Notes under the pieces: generated by a model
Told to the model about the DNA's origin: nothing
Databases searched by the model: none
Seen by the model: the letters and a program-made list of their open reading frames with translations, nothing else
Origin: Pelomonas margarita
Lineage (GTDB): Bacteria > Pseudomonadota > Gammaproteobacteria > Burkholderiales > Burkholderiaceae_C
Reading direction: 5' to 3'
Length of the DNA stretch: 64,000 nucleotides
NCBI RefSeq assembly: GCF_043555875.1
Contig: NZ_JBIGHW010000006.1
Span: 186,001-250,000 of the forward strand
Translations under genes and position numbers: made by a program
Shown: piece by piece, positions 1 through 8,200 of the stretch
Layout of the letters: each line of letters begins with the position of its first letter
Position numbering within the stretch: position 1 is the first letter of the stretch

Positions 1-410
1 CCTTCTTCGCCGCCGCACCGCCCAAGAGCACCGGCCGCGACCTCTTCCACCTCGACTGGCTGGACGCCCAGCTTCCGCCCGATGCCGCGCCGGCCGACGT
101 GCAGGCCACGCTGCTGGAGTTGACGGCCCGCAGCATCGCCGAGGCCCTGGGCGCGCAAATGCCCACAGCAGCCACGCTGATCGCCTGCGGCGGCGGCGCG
201 CGCAACCGGCGGCTGATGCAACGCCTGGCCGAGTTGCTGCCCGCCGCGAGACTGGCATCCAGCGCCGACCACGGTCTGCCGGTGGATCAGGTGGAGGCAG
301 TCGCCTTCGCCTGGCTGGCGCAATGCTTCCATGAAAAACGGCCGGGCAATCTGCCGGCCGTCACGGGAGCCGCCGGACTGCGGCTCCTGGGTTGCCTGTA
401 CCCGGCCTGA
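1..410 (+). CDS. anmK: Anhydro-N-acetylmuramic acid kinase, C-terminal part (partial at window start)
   Basis: The 5' part lies outside the window. The visible frame reads from base 3 to the TGA at 408-410, about 135 residues. AnmK phosphorylates 1,6-anhydro-N-acetylmuramic acid during cytoplasmic recycling of cell-wall muropeptides. The fragment has the family's C-terminal features: a STGRDLFHLDWL stretch, the glycine-rich CGGGARN segment, a GLPVDQVEAVAFAWLA stretch that is strongly conserved in AnmK, and GNLPAVTGA near the end. It converges with erpA, with only 38 bases between the stops. An anmK-erpA-rpsI-rplM cluster is usual in Burkholderiales. The family call rests on motif recognition. 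Confidence 0.9.
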   Translation, partial: FFAAAPPKSTGRDLFHLDWLDAQLPPDAAPADVQATLLELTARSIAEALGAQMPTAATLIACGGGARNRRLMQRLAELLPAARLASSADHGLPVDQVEAVAFAWLAQCFHEKRPGNLPAVTGAAGLRLLGCLYPA

Positions 411-448
411 TCAGACCGGGACAAGCCGAACCTGCATCCGCAGGTCGA

Positions 449-811
449 TCAAACAGAGAAGGACGAGCCGCAGCCGCAGGTCGTCGTCGCGTTCGGGTTC
501 TTGATGACGAACTGCGCGCCTTGCAGGTCTTCCTTGTAGTCGATCTCGGCGCCCATCAGGTACTGCAGGCTCATCGAGTCGATCAGCAGCGTCACGCCGT
601 TCTTCTGCATCTGCGTGTCGTCGTCGTTGACGGCCTCGTCGAACGTGAAGCCGTACTGGAAGCCGGAGCAGCCGCCGCCCTGCACGAACACACGAAGCTT
701 CAGGTCCGGGTTGCCCTCTTCGGCGACCAGGTCGCGCACCTTGTCGGCGGCGCTGTCGGTGAAGACCAGGGGCACGGGGATGTCGGTGGGAGTGTCAAGC
801 ACGGCGCTCAT
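449..811 (-). CDS. erpA: Iron-sulfur cluster insertion protein ErpA (A-type carrier)
   Basis: This 120-residue A-type Fe-S carrier delivers clusters to apoproteins in the cytoplasm. The three conserved cysteine ligands are present: one in the GGGCSGF motif (about residue 48) and two in the C-terminal CGCGSSF motif (about residues 112 and 114). The frame stays open upstream to 871, but that extension would run into the rpsI terminator. The ATG at 811 has AGGAG a few bases upstream and gives the usual family length, so I chose it. Its position directly downstream of rpsI is typical of Burkholderiales and favours ErpA over IscA or SufA, which sit in isc or suf operons. Confidence 0.93.
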   Translation of the reverse strand: MSAVLDTPTDIPVPLVFTDSAADKVRDLVAEEGNPDLKLRVFVQGGGCSGFQYGFTFDEAVNDDDTQMQKNGVTLLIDSMSLQYLMGAEIDYKEDLQGAQFVIKNPNATTTCGCGSSFSV

Positions 812-869
812 GGCGGGCTCCTGTTGGGATCTGTCGGGAAACGTAAATGGGGATTGTCGGCGCAAAAAC

Positions 870-894
870 AAAAGGCCGCATGAAGCGGCCTTTT
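870..894 (-). terminator. Rho-independent terminator of the rplM-rpsI operon
   Basis: A perfect 10-bp stem (AAAAGGCCGC / GCGGCCTTTT) with a 5-base loop. On the minus strand it is followed by a T-rich tract (TTTTGTTTTT). It starts 16 bases after the rpsI stop and lies upstream of erpA, so it should separate the ribosomal operon from erpA, which would then need its own promoter or read-through. Confidence 0.88.
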
Positions 895-910
895 GAGTCG
901 AAGCGTCGAA

Positions 911-1303
911 TTAACGCTTGCTGAACTGCTTGCGGCGACGGGCGCCGTGCAGACCGACCTTCTTACGCTCAACTTCACGCGCGTCACGCGTGACGAAGCC
1001 GGCGCGGCTCAGTTCGGGCTTCAGCGTCGCGTCGTAGTCGATCAGCGCGCGGGTGATGCCCAGGCGCAGCGCGCCGGCCTGGCCGGACTCGCCGCCACCG
1101 TGCACGTTGACCTTGATGTCGAACGCTTCGCCATTGTTCGTCAGCAGCAGGGGCTGCTTGGCGATCATGATGGACGTGCCGCGGCCGAAGTAGCTCTCGA
1201 TAGGCTTGCCGTTGACGACGATCTGGCCCGTGCCCTTCTTGATGAAGACGCGAGCGACCGACGACTTGCGGCGACCAGTACCGTAATTCCAGTTTCCGAT
1301 CAT
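911..1303 (-). CDS. rpsI: 30S ribosomal protein S9
   Basis: 130 residues, the normal length for S9. The N-terminus carries GTGRRKSSVARVF, and the C-terminus is the lysine/arginine-rich tail ending QFSKR that reaches the ribosomal P site. It follows rplM with only 9 bases between stop and start. The rplM stop codon TAA is part of the TAAGGA Shine-Dalgarno for rpsI, so translation is probably coupled. Transcription should end at the hairpin at 870-894. Confidence 0.98.
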   Translation of the reverse strand: MIGNWNYGTGRRKSSVARVFIKKGTGQIVVNGKPIESYFGRGTSIMIAKQPLLLTNNGEAFDIKVNVHGGGESGQAGALRLGITRALIDYDATLKPELSRAGFVTRDAREVERKKVGLHGARRRKQFSKR

Positions 1304-1312
1304 GGCCGTTCC

Positions 1313-1741
1313 TTAGATTTCCAGAGCCTTGGGCTGCTGGGCGGTGTGCGGGTGCGTCGGGCCAGCGTAGACCTTCAGCTTCTTGACCATGGCGTAACCC
1401 AGCGGGCCCTTGGGCAGCATGCCCTTGACGGCCTTCTCCAGCGCGCGGCCGGGGTGCTTGGCTTGCATGTCCTTGAACTTCGTGGCGTAGATGCCGCCGG
1501 GGAAGCCCGAGTGACGGTAGTACACCTTGTCGGTGGCCTTGTTGCCGGTGACACGCAGCTTGTCGGCGTTGACGATGACGATGAAATCACCGGTGTCGAC
1601 GTGAGGCGTGTAAATGGCCTTGTGCTTGCCGCGCAAACGGAGTGCCACTTCGCTGGCAACACGTCCGAGCACCTTGTCGGTGGCGTCAATCACAAACCAC
1701 TCGTGCGTCACTTCGGCCGGCTTGGCGCTGAAGGTCTTCAT
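1313..1741 (-). CDS. rplM: 50S ribosomal protein L13
   Basis: 142 residues, the standard L13 length, starting MKTFSAKP with the family signatures WFVIDATDKVLGR, an IYTPHVDTGDFIVIVNA stretch and YRHSGFPGG. The frame stays open far upstream (to 2041), but the ATG at 1741 gives the conserved N-terminus. First gene of the rplM-rpsI operon. It has no strong Shine-Dalgarno next to the ATG and has a GC-rich hairpin about 18 bases upstream, which would suit the autogenous control known for L13 in E. coli. That last point is inference. Confidence 0.98.
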   Translation of the reverse strand: MKTFSAKPAEVTHEWFVIDATDKVLGRVASEVALRLRGKHKAIYTPHVDTGDFIVIVNADKLRVTGNKATDKVYYRHSGFPGGIYATKFKDMQAKHPGRALEKAVKGMLPKGPLGYAMVKKLKVYAGPTHPHTAQQPKALEI

Positions 1742-1759
1742 GAGATTTGCTTTCGCTAT

Positions 1760-1782
1760 GCCGGCGGGTTGAACACGCCGGC
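1760..1782 (-). promoter_or_regulatory. Hairpin in the rplM 5' leader (possible autoregulatory site)
   Basis: Perfect 7-bp stem GCCGGCG / CGCCGGC around a 9-base loop, ending 18 bases before the rplM ATG. It lies in the untranslated leader predicted from the promoter at 1880-1908. In E. coli, L13 represses its own mRNA through the leader; whether this hairpin does the same here is unproven. Confidence 0.35.
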
Positions 1783-1879
1783 GATGGATGGCTGAACTTC
1801 TTGTCACCCTCGGTGCTGTATCTGACGCACAGCCTCTCGAGCGACTCTTTCCCGCAGCCTTTTGACGGAAAAGCCGGCG

Positions 1880-1908
1880 AGTGTAGCAGGCGACCCACTG
1901 GTTTGGAA
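1880..1908 (-). promoter_or_regulatory. Candidate sigma-70 promoter of rplM-rpsI (extended -10)
   Basis: On the minus strand TGC-TACACT (1888-1880) matches an extended -10 element. A weak -35-like TTCCAA (1908-1903) lies upstream with about a 17-base spacer. The predicted start would leave a leader of about 130 bases before the rplM ATG. Confidence 0.4.
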
Positions 1909-1947
1909 GGGCCCGGCACGCTACCCTACGCCAAGGAGCGCCAGGCC

Positions 1948-2751
1948 ATGCCCCGCAAGCCCACCACAGCCCCCCCATCGGACACCCCGGCCACCGGCTG
2001 GGACGAGGTCTTGTCGGCGTTCGGGCCCGACCCGCATCCACCCCCCGCCGCCGCGCCCCCCGAGGAAGGCAGCGGCCCGCTGCTGGCCACGGCGCGTGCT
2101 GCGCTGGAGCGGCTGTCGACCTGGGTGCCCATCCGCTCGCTGGCGCGCCGGCACCGCCGCCGCATCATCGACCACCTGTTCGCGCTCGATGCCCGCGATC
2201 GCTACCTGCGCTTCGGCTATGCCGCGTCCGACGAGCAGATCCGGCGCTATGCGCTGTCGCTGGATTTTTCTCGCGACGAGGTGCTGGGCATCTTCAACCG
2301 CAGGCTGCAGCTGGTGGCCATGGCCCACCTGGCCTACGGCCTGCCCGCGCCGGGCGACCCTGCGCGCACCATGGCGGAGTTCGGCGTCTCGGTGCTGCCC
2401 GAGTCGCGTGGCCGGGGTCTGGGGCGGCGGCTGTTCGAAGCCGCTGCACTGCACGCCCGCAACCGCGGCATCGACACGCTCTTCATCCACGCCCTCAGCG
2501 AGAACCGCCCCATGCTGCACATCGCAACCGCAGCGGGCGCCGTCGTGGAACGCGACGGCAGCGAGTCCGCCGCCTGGCTGCGCCTGCCGCCCGACTCCTT
2601 CGGCTCCCAGGTCGAGCAGGCGCTGGAGCGCCACTTCGGCGAGCTGGACTTCCAGTTCAAGCGCCAGGCCCGGGTGCTGAACGACTTCGTCGACAGCGTC
2701 GCCGAGGTCAAGTCGCACTTCGACGCCTCGGGTCGCGCGGCCAAGGAGTAG
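1948..2751 (+). CDS. GNAT family N-acetyltransferase
   Basis: 267 residues. The second half contains the GNAT acetyl-CoA-binding motif A: a VSVLPESRGRGLGRRLFEAA segment with the Q/R-x-x-G-x-G/A loop as RGRGLG, followed by an HALSENRPMLHIATAAGA stretch typical of motif B. The proline-rich first 45 residues look disordered. I chose the ATG at 1948 because AAGGAG lies 9 bases upstream; the frame is open further 5' but that part reads as non-coding leader and overlaps the rplM promoter region. The substrate cannot be predicted. It is divergent from rplM and 138 bases upstream of the next gene. Confidence 0.85.
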   Translation: MPRKPTTAPPSDTPATGWDEVLSAFGPDPHPPPAAAPPEEGSGPLLATARAALERLSTWVPIRSLARRHRRRIIDHLFALDARDRYLRFGYAASDEQIRRYALSLDFSRDEVLGIFNRRLQLVAMAHLAYGLPAPGDPARTMAEFGVSVLPESRGRGLGRRLFEAAALHARNRGIDTLFIHALSENRPMLHIATAAGAVVERDGSESAAWLRLPPDSFGSQVEQALERHFGELDFQFKRQARVLNDFVDSVAEVKSHFDASGRAAKE

Positions 2752-2889
2752 CCGGTGGCCCCTCGCCCCGGGGCCCCTCATGCCGGGGGAATCAGGAATA
2801 GCGAGCAATGAGCTGTCCCCTGATTACGCTACATTGAATTCCCAATACGCCGCGAGTCCGTCGGCGACACCGCCGAACTCCCAAGGGAC
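2752..2889. other. Intergenic gap between GNAT and DUF2726 genes
   Basis: 138 bases, locally AT-richer around 2810-2850. It may hold the DUF2726 gene promoter, but I found no convincing -35/-10 pair. A short GC hairpin (GGCCCC...GGGGCC, near 2758-2775) has no T-tract. Confidence 0.4.
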
Positions 2890-3747
2890 ATGCCGTACGC
2901 CATCTACTGGATCGCCGCGCTGGCTGTTTGCGTGCTGGGCCTGGCCATCAGCCTGGTCTGGGCGCTGCGGCGGCCGGCCTACGCCAACAAGGGCCTTCCT
3001 GGAGAGTGGTCACTCACAGCAAGGCCTGTGTTCACGACCGACGAACGGCGCGTCTTCCGCCTGCTGCGCGAGGCCCTGCCCCACCACGTCGTGCTGTCCA
3101 AGCTGCCGCTGGTGCGCTTCTGCCAGCCAACCGAGGCCAAGGAAGTGCGCTACTGGTTCGACCTGCTGGGCGCCTCACACGTGACCTTTGCCGTCTGCAG
3201 CCCCAACGGCCGTGTGCTGGCCGCCATCGACCTGGAAGGCGAGCGGGGCGTCACGCCGCGCAGCCTGCAGATCAAGCATGCCGTGCTGTCCGCCTGCCGC
3301 GTGCGCTATTTGCGCTGCGCGATGGACCAGCTGCCCAGCGTCGCCGAGTTGCAGCTGCTGGTGCCGCAGGGCAGCAACCCGCGCGGCCCGCTGCCGGCGC
3401 CGGCTGCAACGCACAGCCTGCCGCGCCGCCGCGGCGGCGACGACGAGTTCGGCAGCGACTGGGGCCAGTTCTCGCAGCCGCTGCCGTTGTGGCAAGACGC
3501 CCATGCCTTCGGCGGCCATGAACCAGGCTACGCCGAGCAGCGCCAACCGCGCATGCCCGCCCCGCCGTCACGCGCCCAGCATCCGCTCGAACGCCGCGCG
3601 CCGCCGCGCAGCCTCGACACCTCGCGCTACAACCCGCGCAACCTGCCGGTGCTGGACGATGCCGACGAGGAAGCCATGATGGATGACATCGTGGGCGTCG
3701 TCGTCGACGCGCCGCGCTACGCGACCGAACGGCCCCGCCGCCGCTGA
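2890..3747 (+). CDS. DUF2726 domain protein with N-terminal membrane anchor
   Basis: 285 residues. One hydrophobic segment at about residues 5-25 (IYWIAALAVCVLGLAISLVW) should anchor it in the inner membrane. Residues about 45-160 match the DUF2726 pattern: TTDERRVFRLLREALPHHVV, then KLPLVRF, VTFAVC, and VLAAIDLEGER. DUF2726 has a restriction-endonuclease-like fold in some predictions, but no activity has been assigned. The last 120 residues are rich in proline, arginine and acidic residues and look disordered. ATG at 2890. The next gene follows after 27 bases, so the two could be co-transcribed. Function unknown. Confidence 0.8.
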   Translation: MPYAIYWIAALAVCVLGLAISLVWALRRPAYANKGLPGEWSLTARPVFTTDERRVFRLLREALPHHVVLSKLPLVRFCQPTEAKEVRYWFDLLGASHVTFAVCSPNGRVLAAIDLEGERGVTPRSLQIKHAVLSACRVRYLRCAMDQLPSVAELQLLVPQGSNPRGPLPAPAATHSLPRRRGGDDEFGSDWGQFSQPLPLWQDAHAFGGHEPGYAEQRQPRMPAPPSRAQHPLERRAPPRSLDTSRYNPRNLPVLDDADEEAMMDDIVGVVVDAPRYATERPRRR

Positions 3748-3774
3748 CCGCAGCCGACCGGCGACACTCGCCGG

Positions 3775-4833
3775 ATGCACCACGCAACCCCTGACCTCAG
3801 CTTCGGCGACCTGACACCGGAGTTCATGCTCGACGCCCTGGATGCCGCCGGCCTGCGTGCCGACGGCCGGATGCTGCAGCTCAACTCCTTCGAGAACCGC
3901 GTGCTGCAAGTCCACCTGGAGGACGACCGCCCCGGCTGCGGCGTGGGCGTCGCCAAGTTCTACCGGCCGGGCCGCTGGAGCGATGCACAGATCCTGGAGG
4001 AGCACGCCTTCGCCGCCGAACTGGCCGCCGCCGAGGTGCCCGTGGCTGCGCCCTGGGCGCTGGACGGCGGCACCACGCTGTTCTATTACCAGGGCCAGCG
4101 CCTGGCCGTCACGCCGCGCCAGGGCGGGCGAGGGCCGGAGCTGGAAGACCCCGAAGTGCTGCGCTGGATCGGCCGGCTGCTGGCGCGGCTGCACGGTGTC
4201 GGGCGCCAGCGGCCGTTTGCCGCGCGCCTGTCATGGGCCAGCGCCGCGCCTGCCCAGACGGCGCGTGACTGGCTCATGCACAACGACGCCATCCCACCCG
4301 AGATCGCCCCGAGCTGGGATGACGCCGCGCGCCGCTGCATCGACAGCATCCAGGCCGCCTTCGACAGCCTGCCCGACCTGGCGCTCACCCGCCTGCACGG
4401 CGACTGCCACCCCGGCAACATCCTGTGGACGCCAGACCGCGGGCCGCATTTCGTCGACCTGGACGATGCCGTCATGGGCCCGGTCGTGCAGGACCTGTGG
4501 ATGCTGCTGCCGGGCGAACCCGATGCCGCGCGCCAGCTGCTCAACGCCGTGCTGGACGGCTACGAGCAGATCGCCGAGTTCGACGACCGCGAGCTGCGCC
4601 TCATCGAACCGCTGCGCACGATGCGCATGATCCACCACAGCGCCTGGCTGGCGCGCCGCTGGGGCGACCCGGCCTTCCCGCTGGCCTTCCCGTGGTTCGG
4701 CACGCCCAACTACTGGCTGGACCAGGTCGCCAAGCTGCGCGAGCAGTTGGAGGCCATGCGCCCCAAGGACGCGCCGCCGGCGCTGGCCCGCGACGAGGAC
4801 GCGGTGGACTTCGACGGTGATGGCTTCGCCTGA
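3775..4833 (+). CDS. srkA: SrkA/RdoA (YihE)-type serine/threonine protein kinase
   Basis: 352 residues, slightly longer than the usual ~330 of the family. Aminoglycoside-phosphotransferase/choline-kinase fold: the catalytic loop HGDCHPGNILW begins at about residue 208, with D210 as the expected catalytic base, and the metal-binding VDLDDA motif lies at about residues 227-232. The N-terminal SFENRVLQVHLEDD and VAKFYRPGRW segments fit the nucleotide-binding lobe of SrkA, with the lysine in VAKFYRP. In E. coli SrkA is a stress-response kinase that counteracts MazEF-linked death. It converges with the giant-gene pair, with a hairpin between the stops. Confidence 0.9.
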   Translation: MHHATPDLSFGDLTPEFMLDALDAAGLRADGRMLQLNSFENRVLQVHLEDDRPGCGVGVAKFYRPGRWSDAQILEEHAFAAELAAAEVPVAAPWALDGGTTLFYYQGQRLAVTPRQGGRGPELEDPEVLRWIGRLLARLHGVGRQRPFAARLSWASAAPAQTARDWLMHNDAIPPEIAPSWDDAARRCIDSIQAAFDSLPDLALTRLHGDCHPGNILWTPDRGPHFVDLDDAVMGPVVQDLWMLLPGEPDAARQLLNAVLDGYEQIAEFDDRELRLIEPLRTMRMIHHSAWLARRWGDPAFPLAFPWFGTPNYWLDQVAKLREQLEAMRPKDAPPALARDEDAVDFDGDGFA

Positions 4834-4852
4834 CACCTAGCCGGCGTCAGGC
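4828..4852. terminator. Hairpin in the gap between convergent srkA and the giant-gene operon
   Basis: Perfect 7-bp inverted repeat GCCTGAC / GTCAGGC with an 11-base loop, overlapping the srkA stop (4831-4833) and ending 2 bases before the stop of the minus-strand gene. There is no T-tract on either strand, so it may be a weak bidirectional terminator or a 3'-end stabiliser. Confidence 0.4.
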
Positions 4853-4854
4853 AC

Positions 4855-5295
4855 TCAGAGCACCAACTCCTCCGACCAGCCCCGGAAGCGTTGCGGGTCT
4901 TGCGGCAACGCCTGGACCGTCGCGGCGTCCAGGTTCAGCAGCGCTGCCAGCTGACTGGGCAGCAGCGGCGCCGGGTCGTCAGCGAACACCAGTGCGGCCT
5001 CGCGCACGGGCGCTGCAGCCAGCGCAGACATCGTCGGCCCCGCCGTCCACAGGCCGGCCAGCGGCGCGGCGCGCGACTCGGCCAGCGGCCGCACCGCATT
5101 CAGCCAGGCCCAGGCCTCGGCCGGCGCGGCGCCCGCCTGCTGGGCGGTCGGCGCTGCGGCCTCGCTGGCCTGGCGCGCCGGCGCTCCCAGCGCCACCAGC
5201 TGCTGGTAGAGCTGGCCGCCGTCCAGCAGGTTGAAGCGCGTGCGGCCGTCGCTGCCGCTGTCGCGCAGCATCACGCCGCTAGGCCCGTCCACGTC
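4855..5295 (-). other. C-terminal tail of the 2,749-residue protein (shared with the upstream giant)
   Basis: Contains MLRDSGSDGRTRFNLLD-G-LYQQ, a variable Ala/Pro-rich linker and the final residues WSEELVL. The upstream giant has the same arrangement and ends WEESLAL. A shared C-terminus on otherwise diverged proteins suggests a sorting or secretion determinant (inference). Confidence 0.6.
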
Positions 5296-8200
5296 CAGCC
5301 GATTGGCCTGCACGTCCAACGCCGCCAGTGCCTCCGAGGCCCCACCAGCCAGCACCGGGCCGCGGCCGCGCAGCGTCAGCAGGTCGGCGAACACGTCGGC
5401 CATGCTGTCGGCGTTCGCCTCGCTGATGCTGCCGCCGGAGGACGCCAGCACCACCGCCGCCGCTGTGCCGCTGCCGGCCGCGCGGGTGTCGATGCGGCCC
5501 ACGCGCAGGTCGCCGCCGGCCTGCAGCTGCACCTCGCCGGCCTGCGTGGCCAGCTGGCCATCTGCCGCCATGCGCAGCGCGCCGCCCACCGTGGCGCGCA
5601 CATCGGCGCCGGCGGCCGCCAGCGTCAGTGCGCCGGCCAGGGTCAGGTCTTGCGCGGCGCTCAGGTCCAGCAGCGTCACGGCCGTGTTCAGCGCCGTGCT
5701 GCCGCCCTGCAGATCCAGCGAGGCGCCGGCCAGCGTCAGCTGCGGCGTGGCCAGCGCGTTCAGCGCGGCAATGGAGACCGCCGTCGGCCCCGCATCGCTG
5801 CGGCCGATCTGCACCTGGCCAAAGCCCCGCAGCGCGCCCAGCTGCACCGCGCTCAGCGCCAGGCCGCTGCCCGCCGTACCCACCGCAACGCCGCCGCTCG
5901 CGCCGGCCAGCTCGATGCGGGCACCCGAGCTGCCGCTGATGAGGCCCGACAACGTCAGCGCGTCGACGCGGATGACCGCGCTGCCACTGGCGATGACGAC
6001 GTTGCCGACCACCAACTCGGTCGCGCCGACGATGCGCAGCGCGCCGGCACTCAGGTCCAGCGCGCCCTTGAACTCGACACGGCCCGAGGCCTGCAGCGTC
6101 AGGTCGCCAGCCAGCCGCACGTCCTGGTTGAAGCTCAGGTTGCGGGCATCGTTGACGACCAGCCCACCCAGGCGCTCGATCCCACCGATGGCACCGCCGA
6201 AGACGACGTCGGCGCCGTCGCTGGTGACGACCAGCGTGTCGGCCGCACCGCCGGCCGTGCCGTCGATGGCACCACCCACGGTGATGGCGCCGTCACCCCG
6301 GCCGCCGCCCTGGCCGCCGGTGATGGCGACCGCGCCGTCGAACTTCAGGCCGCTGTCGATGCTGACCGCACCCTGCTGCTCGATGCTGCCGGGCGGCAGG
6401 TTGACGACGGCGGTAGCGCCGCCGGCCTTCAGCGACACGCTGCCGCTGCCATGGGCCGTCACGCTGCGCGTGTCGGCCGGCGCCGTGCCGTCGGCGAAGC
6501 TGATGTTGCCGTCCACCGTAGACAGGCCGATGCTGCCGTTACCGGCCGTGGTGACGAGGTCGGACTGCGTCGCGTCGTCCACGGTGGCCGTGGTCGTTGC
6601 CAGGGCGCTGACGCGGCGCACGGACACGGCCACGTCGGTGATGGTGATGGCGTCGGCCTCGTGCAGCCAGATTCCGCCACTAGCCGCCCGCGCGCTGACG
6701 CGCTGCACGGCCGTGTCCAGGCGGTCCTCCGCGCTGCCGACACCCACGGCCGCCTGCAGCCGCAGCGATGCCGCGCTGACTTCCGCGCCCGCGTGGCCGG
6801 CCGTGGCCAGGATGCTGCCGCCGGTGGAGACCAGCGACACCTGGCCCAGCCCGGCCGCGATGCCGGCCACGCGCAGGTCGCCGCCGGCCTGCACGCGGAT
6901 GGCGGAGTCCACCACCGTCAGATCGGCTGACGCGGCCATGCTGACGGCGCCGCCGGCCTGCAGGTCCAGCGTGCGACCGGTGCGCGTGATGGCGACGTCG
7001 GCCGCCAGCGTCATCGTGCCGCCAGCCAGCAGGCTGACTGCCCCCGAGGTGCTGCGCAGCTGGGCTGACACAAGCAGGTCGCCGGCCGCGTCCAGCAGCA
7101 CATTGCCGCCCGACTGCAGTGTCAGGCCGTCGGCGTTGCTGCCATCGGCCAGGGCCAGGCTGCCGCCGGCCACCAGCACGATGTTGCCGCCGGAGACGAG
7201 ATCGGCCAGCGCGGCATCGGCCAGCGCGGCCTGCGTGCCGTCGGCAGCCACGCGGCTGACGCTGACGGCGACGCTGTCGATGTTCAGGCCGTCGGCCTCG
7301 CGGGCAAAGAAGCCGCCCGCGCCAGTGCCAGCCACGCTGGCGGCCAGCGTGCCCACCTGCAGCTGCAGGGGCGCGGCGCCAGTGCCCACGCCCTGGGTGG
7401 TGCCGGTTCCGGTGGTCACGATGCGTAGCGCGCGCGCCACCACATCGGTCTCGGCGCCGCCCGCGTCGGTGATGCTGCGCGCCAGCAGGCTGACGTCGCC
7501 GCCGGTCTGCAACGCGCCGACGGCCAGGTTCAGCGTCGCCGCCAGGCGCAGCGTGCCGGTGCCGCTGCTGAACACGCTGCCGTCGGCCAGCGTGATCGAG
7601 GCGCCCGCCTCGGCGTCCAGGCTGGACGCGCCAGCCAGCGTGATGTCGCCCGTCGCCGTGGCGCTGAGGTCGCCGCCGGCCCGCAGGCTGGCGGGCCCGG
7701 CAGCCACGAGGCCCGCCTTCACGGCGATGCTGCCGGTGCTGGCGCGCAGCAGCAGCGCGCCGCCGGCATTCACGGCCTGCTCGGCGCTGGCCGTGCCGCC
7801 GTTGATCGTCAGGTCGCCGCTGTTGACCGTCAGCAGCAACGCGCCGCTGTGGGTCGTCAGGTCTTCCTGGGCGCCCAGATCCAGCGCGGTGGTGGCGCCG
7901 TCGGCACCCACCCGCACCAGGCTGGTGGCCACGCGATCCAGCGTGAGGGCCTGGCCCTGGACCAGCGCCAGCGAGGCCGCACTGGCGCTCAGCGTGGTGA
8001 CGGCAGTCTCCAGCGCGTTGGCGCCAGTGCCGACGGCGCCAGCGGCCGTCAACCGCAGCGCGGACGCAGTGATGTCGGTCTCGGCGTCGCCCGCCGTATC
8101 GCCGTCGACGACAGCACCGCCCGCGATCACGGCCACGCCGGCGGTGCCAGCGTTCACGCTCTCCAGCGTGAGGTCGCGGTTCGCCTGCAGCGAGATGACG

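Noticed and set aside
430..445. Short hairpin ACCTGC-ATCC-GCAGGT between anmK and erpA as terminator
   Set aside because: Only a 6-bp stem and no T-tract on either strand.
812..871. Longer N-terminus for ErpA starting at 871
   Set aside because: It would begin inside the rpsI terminator and add 20 residues not typical of the family.
1742..2041. Longer N-terminus for L13
   Set aside because: Covers the promoter and leader and does not resemble L13; MKTFSAKP at 1741 is the conserved start.
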